Shown in pieces: positions 5,522-5,997 of a DNA stretch of 5,997 bases. Origin of the DNA: an uncultured Gammaproteobacteria bacterium. GTDB taxonomy: Bacteria > Pseudomonadota > Gammaproteobacteria > PS1 > Thioglobaceae. Where the stretch lies: contig CAJWNF010000037.1 of assembly GCA_913044155.1 (NCBI GenBank), positions 1-5,997 of the forward strand, written 5' to 3'. The notes under the pieces are model-generated. The model was given only the letters and a program-made list of their open reading frames with translations, had not been told where the DNA came from and made no database searches. Position 1 is the first letter of the stretch. Every line of letters starts with the position of its first letter. The position numbers and the translations under genes were made by a program.

Positions 5522-5817
5522 TTTTTATTTAGCTTAACCACTACTTTTTCTATTGTTGAAAGCTTGTCTATTTGCTTAACAATTCCCAATAGTTTTGAGC
5601 GCTGCTTATTTGCGCGAAAGGCAGCCGAGGAGTTAGAGGCAATGAAGGTTGCCACGTTATCCTTAATTAGGCATAAATGAATGTCTTTAAATTGATCGGC
5701 CAAGAGAGGCTGTAACTGAGCGTCAAAAAGGTTATGCGCTTTTGCCTTTGATAGCAAATCGCCTAGCCCTCCTTTGGGATTATAATTTGTAATGTTTGTT
5801 GTTAGTTTGTCGCCCAT
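5512..5817 (-). CDS. dciA: DUF721/DciA-like protein (putative replicative helicase loader)
   Basis: This small 101-residue protein resembles the short gammaproteobacterial DUF721 proteins: GLGDLLSKAKAHNLFDAQLQPLLADQF, then a beta segment ending in IASNSSAAFRANKQRSKLL (59-77), then a basic tail with VVVKLNK. DciA proteins bind DnaB and help place it on single-stranded DNA in bacteria lacking dnaC-type loaders. The hallmark Trp of longer DciA proteins is absent, so the call rests on the overall pattern and position. Location supports it: in Pseudomonas the DUF721 gene also neighbours secA. It is divergent from secA across 49 bp. No Shine-Dalgarno sequence precedes the ATG, which sits inside a small potential hairpin. 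No other protein motif is seen; identity is likely, function is inferred from the family. Confidence 0.75.
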   Translation of the reverse strand: MGDKLTTNITNYNPKGGLGDLLSKAKAHNLFDAQLQPLLADQFKDIHLCLIKDNVATFIASNSSAAFRANKQRSKLLGIVKQIDKLSTIEKVVVKLNKNQA

Positions 5818-5866
5818 CTGTGGGAAAATACCCCCGTTTTCTCTAAATATTTTTTCTAGTTACTAC
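5818..5866. promoter_or_regulatory. dciA/secA divergent intergenic region
   Basis: The 49 bp between the two divergent start codons are AT-rich on the secA side, with a -10-like TAAATA on the plus strand (5844-5849) but no recognisable -35, and TATTTT on the minus strand (5830-5825) seven bases before the dciA ATG. Neither gene has a Shine-Dalgarno sequence. There is no room for a secM or lpxC gene here, unlike the E. coli layout. Both promoters must fit in or beside this gap, but the exact elements are uncertain. Confidence 0.35.
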
Positions 5867-5997
5867 ATGGGTATTATAAATAATGTTTTGTCAAAGGTTG
5901 TTGGTTCGCACAGTGACCGCCAAATAAAAAAGTACGCACGAGCTGTTGCTGACATTAATGCGCTCGAAAAAGAGATGCAAAGTCTAAGCAATGAAGA
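5867..5997 (+). CDS. secA: Preprotein translocase ATPase SecA, N-terminal fragment (cut by window edge)
   Basis: The 43 visible residues read MGIINNVLSKVVGSHSDRQI and on through ARAVADINALEKEMQSLSNE, matching the SecA N-terminus (V.GS..DR..K.....V..IN..E.EM..LS.E). SecA is the cytoplasmic ATPase that drives unfolded proteins through the SecYEG channel. The nucleotide-binding motifs lie beyond the window. The start fits the family start within two residues of E. coli. Upstream is a T-rich stretch and no Shine-Dalgarno sequence. The preceding gene is divergent, so secA must have its own promoter, and no secM-type arrest gene is present directly upstream. Confidence 0.93.
   Translation, partial: MGIINNVLSKVVGSHSDRQIKKYARAVADINALEKEMQSLSNE

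Noticed and set aside
5818..5866. secM-like arrest peptide upstream of secA
   Set aside because: The gap to the divergent dciA gene is only 49 bp and holds no reading frame of that kind.

Overview
The window looks like ordinary chromosomal DNA from a gammaproteobacterium with tightly packed genes. The strongest evidence is the order petA-petB-petC-sspA-sspB on one strand, with a short DciA (DUF721) gene divergent from secA beside it; both arrangements are familiar from Pseudomonas-like genomes. Cytochrome b also carries gammaproteobacterial traits: a 14-residue gap between its helix D haem ligands and no Glu in the Qo motif. I cannot place the organism below class level from this sequence.

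Layout from left to right. The first 159 bases hold the N-terminus of leuS (minus strand, cut off by the window edge just after its HIGH motif). pyrD, a class 1B-type dihydroorotate dehydrogenase, lies directly upstream on the same strand. A compact 59-bp divergent promoter region separates pyrD from bioD (plus strand). bioD runs tail-to-tail into sspB with an 18-bp overlap. Then, all on the minus strand and so transcribed from right to left, comes petA-petB-petC-sspA-sspB (5421 to 1804), followed on the right by dciA (minus strand) and the first 43 codons of secA (plus strand).

How the genes work together. petA, petB and petC encode the three catalytic subunits of the ubiquinol:cytochrome c oxidoreductase (bc1 complex): Rieske iron-sulfur protein, cytochrome b and cytochrome c1. 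They are spaced for translational coupling. sspA (RNA-polymerase-associated stringent starvation protein) and sspB (ClpXP adaptor) follow and are probably partly cotranscribed, with a weak hairpin plus T-run between petC and sspA that could act as an attenuator. pyrD (pyrimidine synthesis) and bioD (biotin synthesis) are functionally unrelated but share an almost mirror-symmetric promoter that appears to give leaderless or near-leaderless mRNAs.

I found no mobile element, CRISPR array, tRNA, rRNA or unknown multi-gene system here. No stretch over 300 bases lacks a gene; the longest intergenic gaps are about 80-90 bp. The points worth a second look are local: the symmetric leaderless divergent promoter, a class 1B PyrD with no adjacent pyrK, the ClpX-binding tail of SspB encoded antisense to the end of bioD, a His-to-Phe change in the SspA PHP pocket, a PLWY Qo motif in cytochrome b, and a shortened cytochrome c1.
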